Assembly (NCBI RefSeq): GCF_004331435.1
Contig: NZ_SJKA01000016.1
Location: 104,879 to 168,878, forward strand
Length of the DNA: 64,000 nt
Direction of reading: 5' to 3'
DNA from: Kribbella sindirgiensis
GTDB lineage: Bacteria; Actinomycetota; Actinomycetes; Propionibacteriales; Kribbellaceae
A program made the translations under genes and the position numbers. The notes under the pieces were generated by a model. That model worked only from the letters and a program-made list of their open reading frames with translations, did no database searches and was not told the DNA's origin. Positions within the stretch are counted from its first letter, which is position 1. Each line of letters opens with the position of its first letter. Below are positions 33,111-41,663 of the stretch, piece by piece.

Positions 33111-34954
33111 GCCGGTCCCTTCTGGCCGGTGGCCTGGATCTTGCCGAGCACCAGGGTGAAGTGCGGCCACCAGTTCAGCGGCACCTCGTACAGGTTGTCG
33201 TCGGTCGGCCAGTCCTTCCAGAACGCGGTGTTGAAGAACTGCGGGTACCCGGTCTGGATCACCGGCAGCAGCGGCAGTTTCTGGAAGTAGATCTCCAGGG
33301 CCTGCTTGAGCAGCGGCTTGGCTTCCTCGCTGTCCGGGTCCATCCCGGACAGCTTCTGCGAGATCGCGTCGAAGGCCGGGTCCCGGAACCGCATCTTGTT
33401 CTTGCCTGCGGCGTTCTTGCCGATCGGCTGCGCCTTGCTGCTCTCCCAGTCGGTGTACAGCTGCTCCGGGTCGATGGCGAACCCGGCCCAGCTGGAGTCG
33501 ATGTCGTACTCACCGCGCTGGAACTTCTCGTCGTGCACGCTGCCGGACAGGCTGCGCAGCGTGCAGGGCACCCCGATCTTGGCGAGATCGGTCTTCAGCA
33601 CGTTCGCGATCGCGTACTCGGCCTTGTCGACCTGCGCGGGCGTGATGATCTCGAGGTTGATCTCCTTGCCCTTGTAGGTGCGCTTACCGGCGGCGTTCTT
33701 CGGCGCGATCTCGTCGAGCAACTGCGTCGCCTTGTCGAGGTTGTACTCGAACTTGTACTTTCCTGCGAGCTCGTCGTCTTTCCACTTGTCGTTGGTCGGG
33801 TAGTCGGCCCACGGGTAGATCGCGGGCGGCACCTTGACGTCCCACACCGACGTACCGATCTTCTCCCGGTCGAGCGCGTAGTTGATCGCCCAGTGCATCT
33901 TCTCCTCGGCCATCACGCCGCGGGTCGGGTCGCAGTTCAGCCACATCACCCGCGGGTTCGGGTCGTGGAACTGCGTGGTGACCAGGTTCGGGTACCCGGT
34001 GTTGGCCAGCTGCGTGGCGTGCTGCGCGTCGATCGAGCCGACGTCGAACTCGGCCCGCTCGAACGCCAGTGACGCCTGGTCGAGCTGCTTCGAGGTGCTC
34101 TGGAAGATCACGTACTGCGGCTTGACGTCGAGCTTGTCCTTGTTCCAGTAGTTCGGGTCTTTCTCCCAGACGAACATCTTCTGGTTCCGGATCGCCTGCT
34201 TCAGCTTGTACGGGCCGGAGCGCACCGGCGGGTTGTCCTTGTACTTGGTCAGGTCCTGCGACTTCCAGATGTGCTCGGGCATGATGTTGTTCGGCGCGCC
34301 CGCGATCGCCGCGATGAAGTTGTAGTGGAACCGCGGCGTCGGCTTCAGGAACTTGACCACCGCGGTCTGCGCGTCCGGCACCTCGACGGTCTTGACGAAC
34401 TCCTTCAGGTCGCCGCCGCCGCCGAACAGGTCGGGCCGGTCCTTGAGCGCCATCACGGTGAACCTGAAGTCGTTCGCGCCCAGCGGCTTCCCGTCGTTCC
34501 AGTGCGCCTTCGGGTCGAACTTCAGGGTCAGCTCGGTGTGGTCGTCGTTGTACTTGTACTCGGTCGCGAGCCACGGCGTGAGCTTGCCGGTGGCGAAACT
34601 GAGGAAGAACAGGGGCTCGGTGGCCAGCTCCACGCCGGCGCCGCCCGGTGATCCGTTGGGGATCATCCCGTTGAAGCTGTCGAAGACGGTGTACTCGACC
34701 TGACCCACGATCACCGTCTGCTCCCGCGGGACGGGGATGTTGGCCTTGCCGATCTGGATGGACTTGGTGGCGACCGGCTTGTTGGTGTTGGCCGGCTTGT
34801 CGGAGTAGGAGCCTCCGCCGGAACAGGCGGCCAGGAAGGCGGTCAGCGCCGCGGCGCCGCCGCCGATCATGCTGCGCCGGGTCAACTGGTACCGGACGAC
34901 GTCCTCGACATCTTCGTACTGGTCTTGCGGGCGCGGCGCTGGGGCTTCGTTCAT
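33107..34954 (-). CDS. ABC transporter substrate-binding lipoprotein, family 5
   Basis: A 615-residue family 5 solute-binding protein. Residues 26-27 are the twin Arg of TRRSMIGG, and the lipobox FLAAC puts the lipidated Cys at 44. This predicts Tat export and membrane anchoring. The family signature region (LTLKFDPKAHWNDGKPLGANDF) and the INYALDREKI segment are clear. ATG at 34954 is chosen over GTG at 34966 because GGAGGTGA lies about 8 nt upstream. Family 5 proteins bind peptides, but large members also serve plant-oligosaccharide importers. The LacI-type operators upstream favour the latter. Confidence 0.92.
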   Translation of the reverse strand: MNEAPAPRPQDQYEDVEDVVRYQLTRRSMIGGGAAALTAFLAACSGGGSYSDKPANTNKPVATKSIQIGKANIPVPREQTVIVGQVEYTVFDSFNGMIPNGSPGGAGVELATEPLFFLSFATGKLTPWLATEYKYNDDHTELTLKFDPKAHWNDGKPLGANDFRFTVMALKDRPDLFGGGGDLKEFVKTVEVPDAQTAVVKFLKPTPRFHYNFIAAIAGAPNNIMPEHIWKSQDLTKYKDNPPVRSGPYKLKQAIRNQKMFVWEKDPNYWNKDKLDVKPQYVIFQSTSKQLDQASLAFERAEFDVGSIDAQHATQLANTGYPNLVTTQFHDPNPRVMWLNCDPTRGVMAEEKMHWAINYALDREKIGTSVWDVKVPPAIYPWADYPTNDKWKDDELAGKYKFEYNLDKATQLLDEIAPKNAAGKRTYKGKEINLEIITPAQVDKAEYAIANVLKTDLAKIGVPCTLRSLSGSVHDEKFQRGEYDIDSSWAGFAIDPEQLYTDWESSKAQPIGKNAAGKNKMRFRDPAFDAISQKLSGMDPDSEEAKPLLKQALEIYFQKLPLLPVIQTGYPQFFNTAFWKDWPTDDNLYEVPLNWWPHFTLVLGKIQATGQKGPA

Positions 34955-35017
34955 GACGAAGGTCACCTCCGTTTACGTTGCGTGGACTGGCGGATCACCG
35001 ACCGAGAGGTGTCACGG

Positions 35018-35046
35018 ACTATAAGTAGGCCTGACAACGTTGACAA
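35018..35046 (-). promoter_or_regulatory. Promoter of the Opp-type operon with overlapping CAACGTTG operator
   Basis: On the minus strand TTGTCA (35046-35041) and TATAGT (35023-35018) are exactly 17 bp apart, a good vegetative promoter about 60 bp upstream of the binding-protein ATG. The palindrome CAACGTTG (35035-35042) overlaps the -35 box and spacer. A central CG is the hallmark of LacI-family operators. Confidence 0.6.
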
Positions 35047-35111
35047 GAGTTCGCTACCACGTTGAAACCGAGACGTCATAACCGCAGATCAGTCGATATA
35101 TCAAGCTATGA

Positions 35112-35119
35112 CAACGTTG
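35112..35119. promoter_or_regulatory. Second CAACGTTG operator
   Basis: An identical 8-bp palindrome lies 77 bp from the first, both in the context TGACAACGTTG. The near-integral number of helical turns (about 7.3) would allow looping by a tetrameric LacI protein. A half site (CACGTTG) lies between them near 35057. Confidence 0.5.
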
Positions 35120-35141
35120 CTCGCTCTACGTGACTCCCCCA

Positions 35142-35159
35142 GGCGGAAACGCTTCCGCC
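35142..35159. repeat. GGCGGAA/TTCCGCC inverted repeat
   Basis: Seven-base arms flank ACGC, starting 45 bp after the stop of the sacsin-like gene (minus strand) and upstream of the transporter promoter. It may be a weak terminator for the former or a third operator for the latter, as GGAA-N4-TTCC with central CG also fits LacI sites. Confidence 0.4.
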
Positions 35160-35203
35160 GATCGTCACGCCGTGTAGATCTCGGGCCGGGCGGCCGATTC
35201 CGG

Positions 35204-38182
35204 TCAGTCGTAGACGGCGTCGACCAGAAGTTCCACGGATCGGTCCGGTTCGTTGAGAACCGCGCGGATCACATGCCGCCGGTCCCAGCGCCCAGCCGAC
35301 CACGCGAGGGCCTTGGCGAGCCCGTCGAACGTCGCCGCGTGCGGTGCGCCCTCGGCGTCCACCCACCACGAGACCTCGACGCCGTCGACGGTGAGCTCCT
35401 CGTGTTCCCACCAGGTCGCCGGGACCTCGGGGACGAGCTCGCGGACGAGCGCCGGCACGTCGGCCGCCGTACCGTCCCCGTTGATCTTGCCCTCGGCAAC
35501 TTCTTGGGCGAGCGGTACGTCGAACAGGTCGCTGAGCCCGTCCGCCGCGGCGCCGGACCCGATCACGAACCCGCCGAGGTCCTCGCGCTGTACCCACATC
35601 GGCCCGTCGACCACCACCGCGCCGTCCGCGCCGGTCACCCGGGTCCCGCCGTCGGCGTCCAGCACGCGGACCTGGGCCGGCGCGGCGCCCGGGAACAGCT
35701 TGAGGGTCCCGAGCCGGTTCCACAGCCGCAGGATCGACGCCTCGTCGACGTCTCGCTCGGGGTCGGCGAGCCGGTCGAGGACGAGTTCGATGCCGTCCGC
35801 GTCGAGATCGCCGACGTCACGGACCAGGCCGACCGCCGTACGGACCTCGGGATCGAGTCCGGCCGTCCAGGCGGGCGCCTCGTCGAGGAACGTCGCGAGC
35901 ACCGGTTCGGCGTCGGGGTCCGCGCGTCCGGCGAGCGGTTCGCCGTCGTCGAGCAGGACGTGTTCACGGATCCACCAGGCGGCGTACGACGGTACTCCGA
36001 GCGGCCTGTCGTCCGGGCCGACGACCCGGACCTGGGTGACCAGCGCGCGGCGCAGTTCGGGCTCAGAACCCAACAGCTGCAGGGCTTTCGGCCAACTGCC
36101 GTCGGTGACCCAGTCGAGGTCGCGGATCGCTTCGAGCTCGCCGACAGTGGCACCGAACCGGGATCCGTCGGGCGCGACGTCGTACGCCCAGTCCTCGATG
36201 CCGTCGAGATCCTGGAGGGCTTCGGGAAGCCGGTCGAGTGCGACGTCGGACGCGCTGACGAGGCCGAGCGAGGTGAGAACGCCGACGGCTTCGAGCGCGG
36301 GCAGGCCGTAGCGGTCGAGGACGTCGCCGGCGATGGGCGCGACTTCGTCGGCGTCGAGCACGGCCTGCGCGCCGGAACCTTCGACCACCAGGGCGTTCGC
36401 GGGAACGAGCTCGCCGTCCGCGTCCCGGAGTACGAGGTCGGACAGCCACCACAGGCCGTCCGCCTGCGTCGGGTCGGCGGCGACCAGGCTGAGGACGGCG
36501 TGCGCGATCGCGTCCGGGTCGTCGGCGTCCGCGGAATGCTTGACGGCGGCACGCACGGCCCCGTCCTCGAGGAGCGAGCGTGGGGTGGCGGGGATCGCGC
36601 CGAGGCGTTCGAGGACGGGGTCGACCGCCTCCGGGTGGACGACGCGAACGCCGTACGCACCGAACGCGGCGAGCGTGTCGAGAGGGATCTCGGGTCCGGG
36701 GAGGAGGAGTCCGCGGGCGCCGCGGACGAGCCGCCCGTCGGCGAGCGGGACGGGGAGGGTGCCGAGCGATTCGCGGATCAACGGGTCGGTGACCATGGTC
36801 GCGAGGGAGCCGTAGAGCGCGCGCCACCAGTCGGGCGACTCCTGCCCCCCGAGCTGGTCCACCACCTCCGCGAGCTCGAGACGCCTTACCTGCAAGGCAT
36901 CCAGGGCTAGGCGGTCCTCACGGCGCGCGTGAATCAGCCCTGGCAGGAGCGGCGCGAGTACGGCGTTGAACGCTTCGTCGGCGCCCTCCACCACGACGGC
37001 TTCAACCGGGCGCAGCTGTCCACCTTGGAGGATGGGGGTTGTGGGCAGCACCGCGAGGATCGCATCCCGAAGCATGCGATCCAAGGGGCCCGCGGCGAGT
37101 CCGGTCGGCACGAGACGCAGTACGTCGTCCCCAGCCGCGGCCCGCTCCGCCAACATCTCCGCGTACGCCGCCGCGGCTTCTTGGACGAGCCGGTCCGTCA
37201 GCGGGCCTTTCGCGACGTGGCGACGGGTGGAATCGAGCGGAAAAGTTGCCAGGAGCAACGCCGGGAGGGAGAACGGTTCGTCGGTAGGAGTGGGTGCGTG
37301 GACGACTGGTGACAGTTCAGCGTGCGGGTTGCGAGGGAGGGCCCAGACGACGGACCAGGTGGGGCGGGTGCGTTCCTCGGTGGGGCGGTCGGCGAGGAGG
37401 TGTTCGCGTTCGGCGGTGGTGAAGGTGCCGGCGGCGCGGTGGATGTGCCAGCGGTCGGCGGCGTTCTCGAGGATGCGGTGGGTGTCGCCGGTCTCGATCT
37501 CGATGCGTTCGAGGCCTGGGAGGGCGAGGAGGAGCGCGTCGTCGGCTTCGGTGAGCAGGCGGCGTACGAGGTCGGCGGCGGCCTCGTCGCGGAGCGGCAG
37601 GATGACCGCGGTGTCGTAGCCGGCCGGCGGTTCGCCCTCGGTCGCGAACGGCAGCCGCAGGACCGGCACCTGACCGTCACGACGCCGCAGTTCGGTGTCG
37701 AGCGCCGCACTGTTGAGGTCGGCGATCGCCGCGGCGGTGTCGGCCTTCGAGAACCGCACGCCCCCGGTCCGCGACAGGACCACCGGCTCATCCGTCACCG
37801 CAAGCACCGCGGAGAACCCAACCCCGAACCTTCCCACCGCGGCGCCTCCGCTCTCCCCAGCCGCCGCGCTCTGTGCGGGGCGCTTGGCGGAGGCTCGGAG
37901 GGTGGCCAGGGATTCGACGCCTTCTGCGTCCAGCGGTGTGCCGGTGTTGGCGACGACGAGGGTGTTTTCGCGGAACTCGTACAGGACGCGGCCGGGGGTG
38001 CCGGCGCGGGTGGCCGCGTCTGCGGCGTTCTGGGCGAGTTCGATCACCAGCCGGTCGACGTACCCGCCGAGAGCGAGTTCCTCCTCGGCGTTCGCGTCCT
38101 CCCGGAACCGCACCGGCGCCGCCGCCCACCCGGCCAGCACCCGCTCGCAAGTCCCCGCAGTACCGAACACGTCGTCAGTCAC
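35204..38182 (-). CDS. Sacsin-like GHKL ATPase domain protein
   Basis: A 992-residue protein with an Hsp90/sacsin-type ATPase at the N-terminus: N box ELAQNAADA (about 48-56) and glycine box VGRFGVGFSA (about 116-125), both needed for ATP and Mg binding. The remaining 750 residues are acidic, Leu/Asp/Ala-rich and without a named domain. The acidic spacing pattern suggests a large alpha/beta scaffold rather than an enzyme. Family members occur across Actinobacteria, usually as a single gene, and their function is unknown. A chaperone-like role is inferred only from the ATPase fold. ATG at 38182 is the natural start. It stands alone, 237 bp upstream of the transporter. Confidence 0.82.
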   Translation of the reverse strand: MTDDVFGTAGTCERVLAGWAAAPVRFREDANAEEELALGGYVDRLVIELAQNAADAATRAGTPGRVLYEFRENTLVVANTGTPLDAEGVESLATLRASAKRPAQSAAAGESGGAAVGRFGVGFSAVLAVTDEPVVLSRTGGVRFSKADTAAAIADLNSAALDTELRRRDGQVPVLRLPFATEGEPPAGYDTAVILPLRDEAAADLVRRLLTEADDALLLALPGLERIEIETGDTHRILENAADRWHIHRAAGTFTTAEREHLLADRPTEERTRPTWSVVWALPRNPHAELSPVVHAPTPTDEPFSLPALLLATFPLDSTRRHVAKGPLTDRLVQEAAAAYAEMLAERAAAGDDVLRLVPTGLAAGPLDRMLRDAILAVLPTTPILQGGQLRPVEAVVVEGADEAFNAVLAPLLPGLIHARREDRLALDALQVRRLELAEVVDQLGGQESPDWWRALYGSLATMVTDPLIRESLGTLPVPLADGRLVRGARGLLLPGPEIPLDTLAAFGAYGVRVVHPEAVDPVLERLGAIPATPRSLLEDGAVRAAVKHSADADDPDAIAHAVLSLVAADPTQADGLWWLSDLVLRDADGELVPANALVVEGSGAQAVLDADEVAPIAGDVLDRYGLPALEAVGVLTSLGLVSASDVALDRLPEALQDLDGIEDWAYDVAPDGSRFGATVGELEAIRDLDWVTDGSWPKALQLLGSEPELRRALVTQVRVVGPDDRPLGVPSYAAWWIREHVLLDDGEPLAGRADPDAEPVLATFLDEAPAWTAGLDPEVRTAVGLVRDVGDLDADGIELVLDRLADPERDVDEASILRLWNRLGTLKLFPGAAPAQVRVLDADGGTRVTGADGAVVVDGPMWVQREDLGGFVIGSGAAADGLSDLFDVPLAQEVAEGKINGDGTAADVPALVRELVPEVPATWWEHEELTVDGVEVSWWVDAEGAPHAATFDGLAKALAWSAGRWDRRHVIRAVLNEPDRSVELLVDAVYD

Positions 38183-38230
38183 CGGGGCACCGTACCCCCG
38201 GGCACCCGGTTCGTCCCGAACGGGCAGCGG

Positions 38231-38662
38231 TTACTGGAACGGACAGCCCGGGTTCGGTGCGTCTTCGGACAGCGGGCTGCCCGTCGGAAGCACATAGAGG
38301 ACGTCCAGCACGAGCGGTTTCGTCCCGAGGTTGCGCCCGACGTGCACGTGGTCCGCCCCGCTCGGCTCGGTGAACGCGGCGCCGGCCTTGTAGATGCCGT
38401 CCGTTGTGCAGTCGTGGTTGGAGTGGGTCAGCGTGCCCGCCTTCACGAACGCGTACAGCGTGCCGTCGTGGAAGTGCCACCCGGTCGTCCCGCCGGGCTG
38501 GATGGTGATCTCGCGCAGCACGTAGTCGGTCCGCCCGACCGTCGTCTTGGACAGGATCGTCCCCGTGACGCCCGATCCCGGCGTCGCATCGGCGGCGGAC
38601 GGGCTCAGGCCGATCACGAGACCGCCGGCGGCGACCGCGGCGAGTGCTCCCCGAATGCGCAT
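38231..38662 (-). CDS. Secreted cupin-domain protein
   Basis: A 143-residue protein with a signal peptide (residues 1-27, ending ADA-TPG) and a small beta-barrel cupin. TTGWHFHDG and HVHVGRNLG supply His residues typical of the metal site of RmlC-like cupins. ATG at 38662 has AAAGGA 7 nt upstream; the open frame extends far past it but only this start gives a signal peptide. No enzyme activity can be assigned. The gene is divergent from the GDSL hydrolase. Confidence 0.8.
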   Translation of the reverse strand: MRIRGALAAVAAGGLVIGLSPSAADATPGSGVTGTILSKTTVGRTDYVLREITIQPGGTTGWHFHDGTLYAFVKAGTLTHSNHDCTTDGIYKAGAAFTEPSGADHVHVGRNLGTKPLVLDVLYVLPTGSPLSEDAPNPGCPFQ

Positions 38663-38704
38663 CGAGGTATTCCTTTCGTCCGGTAGAGAGTTCGGCTCAT
38701 CATC

Positions 38705-38710
38705 TATCGT
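38705..38710 (+). promoter_or_regulatory. TATCGT -10 box, leaderless GDSL hydrolase promoter
   Basis: The hexamer ends 6 bp before the GTG at 38717, as in the other leaderless genes of this window. A -35 box is not evident. Confidence 0.45.
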
Positions 38711-38716
38711 GGTGCG

Positions 38717-39511
38717 GTGATCCCTTCCGGCAGTCGGTACGTCGCACTCGGCAGCTCGTTCGCGGCCGGACCGGGGATCCGCCCGATCGTGCACCCACCC
38801 GCGGGCCGCTCGGGCAACAACTACGCGCGGCTCGTCGCGACCGAGCTCGGCCTGGAGCTGGTCGACGTCTCGTACTCCGGCGCGACCACCGCGCACGTGC
38901 TGGACACCCCGCAGGACGAGGCGCCGCCGCAGCTCGACGTCCTCACGCCGGAGACCGCTCTCGTGACGATCACGGTCGGCGGCAACGATCTCGAGTACGT
39001 CGGGACGTTCCTGCGCGGGAGTTTCCTGAACACGGTCGCGAAACCCGCGACGATCCTCGGCCGCCGGGTGGCGAACCGGATCCGCGCGCGGGTCAGCTAC
39101 CTCAAGGACGACGCGGCGTACCAGACGGTCACGGATTCGCTGACCAGGGTGGTCGAGAAAGCCAGGGAGCGCTCTCCGGAGGCGCGGATCCTGCTGGTCG
39201 ACTACCTGAGTCTGGTCGGGCCGGCGACCCGGCCGCGGCTCGACGTACCGCTCAACGAGGAGCAGCTGCCGAGCATCGCGATGATGGCCGACGGTCTCGC
39301 GGGCGCGTTCGCGAAGGCGGCTGCCGCGTCCGGCGCCGACTTGGTCGCGGCGTCGGCGGCGAGCCGGGAGCATGCGATCGGATCGGCCGAGCCGTGGACC
39401 ACCGGATTCACGCTGCGGCCGTCGTACCTGGGCGGCCATGTCTCGTACCACCCGAACGCGGCCGGTATGCGCGCCGTCGCCGACCTGATCCTCGAGACGC
39501 TCCGCACATGA
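38717..39511 (+). CDS. SGNH/GDSL-type hydrolase
   Basis: 264 residues of the SGNH esterase fold. Block I is ALGSSFAAGPG with the nucleophile Ser in GSS, block III GGNDLEY carries the oxyanion Asn, and the catalytic Asp/His are in VSYHPNAAG near the end. Activity on small esters or acyl sugars is expected. No signal peptide is present, so it is likely cytoplasmic. The GTG start is supported by a -10 box 6 bp upstream. The stop overlaps the next gene (ATGA). Confidence 0.88.
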   Translation: MIPSGSRYVALGSSFAAGPGIRPIVHPPAGRSGNNYARLVATELGLELVDVSYSGATTAHVLDTPQDEAPPQLDVLTPETALVTITVGGNDLEYVGTFLRGSFLNTVAKPATILGRRVANRIRARVSYLKDDAAYQTVTDSLTRVVEKARERSPEARILLVDYLSLVGPATRPRLDVPLNEEQLPSIAMMADGLAGAFAKAAAASGADLVAASAASREHAIGSAEPWTTGFTLRPSYLGGHVSYHPNAAGMRAVADLILETLRT

Positions 39512-40086
39512 AGGTGCGCGAGGCAACCATCGCGGATGTCGACGCCGCCGTCGCCACGCTGACGCGCGCGTTGGCCGACTACCCGATGAGCCGCGCGTGT
39601 TTCGACCCGGACGGATACCTCGAACGACTCACGGAGTACCACCGCTTGTTCGTGAGCGGTATCGGGCTGCCGCACGGTCGCGTCTGGGTGACCGACGACG
39701 TCAGCGCGGTCGCGGTCTGGCTCCCGCCCGACCTGCCGGCCGATGCGTTCGCGCCGTACGCGGCCGCGTTTCAGGAACTCGCCGGATCCCAGGCCCCATT
39801 GACGGCGGAGTACGGCCAGGCGATCGCGCTCTTCCATCCTCGCGACCCGGTCTGGCTCCTCGCACTCGCCGCTGTCGACCCGGAGCACCAGCGCCAGGGA
39901 CTCGGCCGCGCAGTCATCACCCCCGGCCTCGCCACCGCGGACGCCGGGCACTCCCCCGCCTTCGTGGAAACCCAGGACCCGGCGAACATCACCTTCTACG
40001 AGTCACTGGGCTTCACAGTCATCGCCGAACTCGAACTCCCGCACAACGGCCCAATGCACTACTCCCTCTATCGCGCCGCGCGCTGA
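39508..40086 (+). CDS. GNAT family N-acetyltransferase
   Basis: 192 residues: ATIADVDAAVATLTRAL at the start, and the acetyl-CoA loop LAAVDPEHQRQGLGRAVITP, with the Q-x-x-G-x-G/A pattern (QRQGLG) intact. ETQDPANITFYESLGF is the typical C-terminal segment. The ATG overlaps the GDSL stop by 4 bp, so the two are translationally coupled and may act on a common compound. The substrate is unknown. It overlaps the convergent acetyltransferase by 19 bp. Confidence 0.88.
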   Translation: MKVREATIADVDAAVATLTRALADYPMSRACFDPDGYLERLTEYHRLFVSGIGLPHGRVWVTDDVSAVAVWLPPDLPADAFAPYAAAFQELAGSQAPLTAEYGQAIALFHPRDPVWLLALAAVDPEHQRQGLGRAVITPGLATADAGHSPAFVETQDPANITFYESLGFTVIAELELPHNGPMHYSLYRAAR

Positions 40087-40868
40087 GCCGGTGTGTGGAC
40101 GTACGGCGTCGTGGTGGTAACTGCGAGGAAGCCGAGCCGCTGGAGGATCGGGGAACTGTCGTCGGAGGCGTCGACGTGGAGGTACTTGTAACCGAGCTCG
40201 ACCGCTCGCGCCGCGCGGACCGCGACGAGCGCCTTGTAGATACCCTTGCCGCGCCACTCGGCAAGCGTCGAGCCGCCCCACAGACCCGTGAACTCGGTGC
40301 CCTTCTTGTAGACAGCCCACGCGGCGGAGACCACCTGTCCGTCGGCCTCGGCGACGTAGACATCAGTACCGCCCGCGTGCCGGCGTACCAGGTCGTCGGT
40401 CAGCCAGGACCAGTCCTCGCCCCAGACTGCTGACTCCATCGCGGCGATGCGTTCGAAGTCCGCACGCTCGCTGACGCACCGGATTGTGATGCCGTCGACC
40501 GCGCCGCGGCCGTGGAGGCGCTCCGCGACGGCTGCGCTCTCGGCGACGAGAACGGTCTCCTGGTCCTCGGGCTCGAACCCGGCGGCCTGCAGCCGGTCCG
40601 GGAGGTCGGCCGGCTGGTCGTGACCGCGCAGCTTCCACTCGACGGCCTGGCCCTTGGCAGCGAAGTAGTCGCGCTGCCGGGCGATCAGGGCGTCGATCTC
40701 GGCGCCGTCGAGACCGTCGAGCGAGCGGTAACTCACGAAGCCGCGGCTCGAGTACTCGACCCGGATCACCGGCCCGTCGGTGCTCGTCGGGACGTCCGCT
40801 GTCTCACTGGTCCCCCGTAGCTGGTCGTCGTACGCCGCGAGCAGGTCGTTCTTCAAGGCATCGGTCAC
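40068..40868 (-). CDS. GNAT family N-acetyltransferase (266 residues)
   Basis: 266 residues with the GNAT fold in the C-terminal half: ADGQVVSAAWAVY, then LAEWRGKGIYKALVAVRAA, in which RGKGIY is the acetyl-CoA loop, and YLHVDASDDSSPILQRLGF. The N-terminal 110 residues resemble a second, degenerate GNAT-like module. The GTG at 40868 overlaps the stop of the small ORF upstream by 4 bp (GTGA). Function is unknown. Confidence 0.86.
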   Translation of the reverse strand: MTDALKNDLLAAYDDQLRGTSETADVPTSTDGPVIRVEYSSRGFVSYRSLDGLDGAEIDALIARQRDYFAAKGQAVEWKLRGHDQPADLPDRLQAAGFEPEDQETVLVAESAAVAERLHGRGAVDGITIRCVSERADFERIAAMESAVWGEDWSWLTDDLVRRHAGGTDVYVAEADGQVVSAAWAVYKKGTEFTGLWGGSTLAEWRGKGIYKALVAVRAARAVELGYKYLHVDASDDSSPILQRLGFLAVTTTTPYVHTPAQRAAR

Positions 40869-41044
40869 GGGAGGACTTTGGCATGCCTCACCCAGATCCG
40901 CCGCACATTTCGGCCGGTTGCGAGCTTCCGCGCCTTCCGGCTCGTACGGCGACCGCGCCCGGCCGGCTGGCTGAGGCCGTGCTCGTTGTCGCGCCCGGTG
41001 TTTGCGAAGTGGCTCAGTGACACCATCAGGTTCAGCGGTTCCAT
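40865..41044 (-). CDS. Small basic protein coupled to the acetyltransferase
   Basis: 59 residues, no recognised family. The second half is strikingly basic (Arg-Lys-Arg clusters such as RGRRTSRKARKL and GRNVRRIWVRHAK). ATG at 41044 has GGAGGA 7 nt upstream, among the best ribosome-binding sites in the window, and the stop overlaps the next start in GTGA form. Both features argue that it is translated. Nucleic-acid binding is a guess from charge. The in-frame extension to 41110 has no ribosome-binding site. Confidence 0.5.
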   Translation of the reverse strand: MEPLNLMVSLSHFANTGRDNEHGLSQPAGRGRRTSRKARKLATGRNVRRIWVRHAKVLP

Positions 41045-41117
41045 CGGTCCGTCCTCCGGTCTCTCGGTGCTTACACGGGGACGTCGGATCCGGTCGACCG
41101 AACTTGACATGGAGCAG

Positions 41118-41633
41118 CTAGGAATCCTTCTCGGTGACGAGGACGAGGCGCCGGAGCAGGCTGTCGAGGCGGGTTCGGTCGGCTGTCGGCAGGTGGTGGA
41201 TCAGTTCCTCCTCGACCCGGAGGATGTCGCCGATCCCGCGCTCCCAGAGGGCATTCCCCGACCGTGTCAGGGTGGCGACGACGTTGCGGCGGTCGTCGCG
41301 GTCGTGCGTGCGTTCGACGTACCCGCGGCGCTCGAGCGCGTCCAGCCGGTTGGTGAGGGCGGCCGGCGACATCCCGAGCTGCCGGGCCAGTTCACCGGGC
41401 GTCGCGCGGTACGGCGTACCGCCGCGGCGCAGCATGTGGAGCGTCTTGAACTCCCACAGTTGCAGCCCGTACGCCGCCAGCACGGCCTCTCGCCGCCGCT
41501 CGAGGTACCGCGTCAGCACCTGGAGGCGGACGGTGATGCCCTCGACGTCCCGATCGAGGCCGTCGAGCTCCCCGGCCCACAGGTCGACATGTGCGTCCAC
41601 GAAGTCTTTCACCCGGTGAAGCTTAGTTGTCAT
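41118..41633 (-). CDS. MarR-family transcriptional regulator
   Basis: 171 residues with the MarR winged helix: LQLWEFKTLHMLRR, then the recognition region ELARQLGMSPAALTNRLDALERRGYVERTHDRDDRRNVVATLT, and a C-terminal dimer helix. MarR proteins are dimeric and usually repress themselves and a divergent gene. ATG at 41633 is directly downstream of an 18-bp operator palindrome, so autoregulation is very likely. The divergent TPR gene starts only 30 bp away. The ligand is unknown. Confidence 0.9.
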   Translation of the reverse strand: MTTKLHRVKDFVDAHVDLWAGELDGLDRDVEGITVRLQVLTRYLERRREAVLAAYGLQLWEFKTLHMLRRGGTPYRATPGELARQLGMSPAALTNRLDALERRGYVERTHDRDDRRNVVATLTRSGNALWERGIGDILRVEEELIHHLPTADRTRLDSLLRRLVLVTEKDS

Positions 41634-41634
41634 A

Positions 41635-41652
41635 TATTTCGATGTCGAAATA
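41635..41652. promoter_or_regulatory. MarR operator TATTTCGA-TG-TCGAAATA
   Basis: Eight-base arms of a perfect inverted repeat flank TG and fill most of the 30-bp gap between marR and the TPR gene. The right arm overlaps the TACCGT -10 box (41651-41656) that sits 7 bp before the TPR gene ATG. Binding would therefore block both genes. Confidence 0.7.
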
Positions 41653-41656
41653 CCGT
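41651..41656 (+). promoter_or_regulatory. TACCGT -10 box of the TPR gene
   Basis: The hexamer lies 7 bp before ATG 41664, consistent with a leaderless transcript, and overlaps the right arm of the MarR operator. Confidence 0.5.
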
Positions 41657-41663
41657 GGCGTAC

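Noticed and set aside
29446..34954. Operon as a simple dipeptide importer (dppABCDF)
   Set aside because: The gene types match, but CAACGTTG sites in the promoter and the neighbouring sugar genes favour oligosaccharides, so peptide names were not used.
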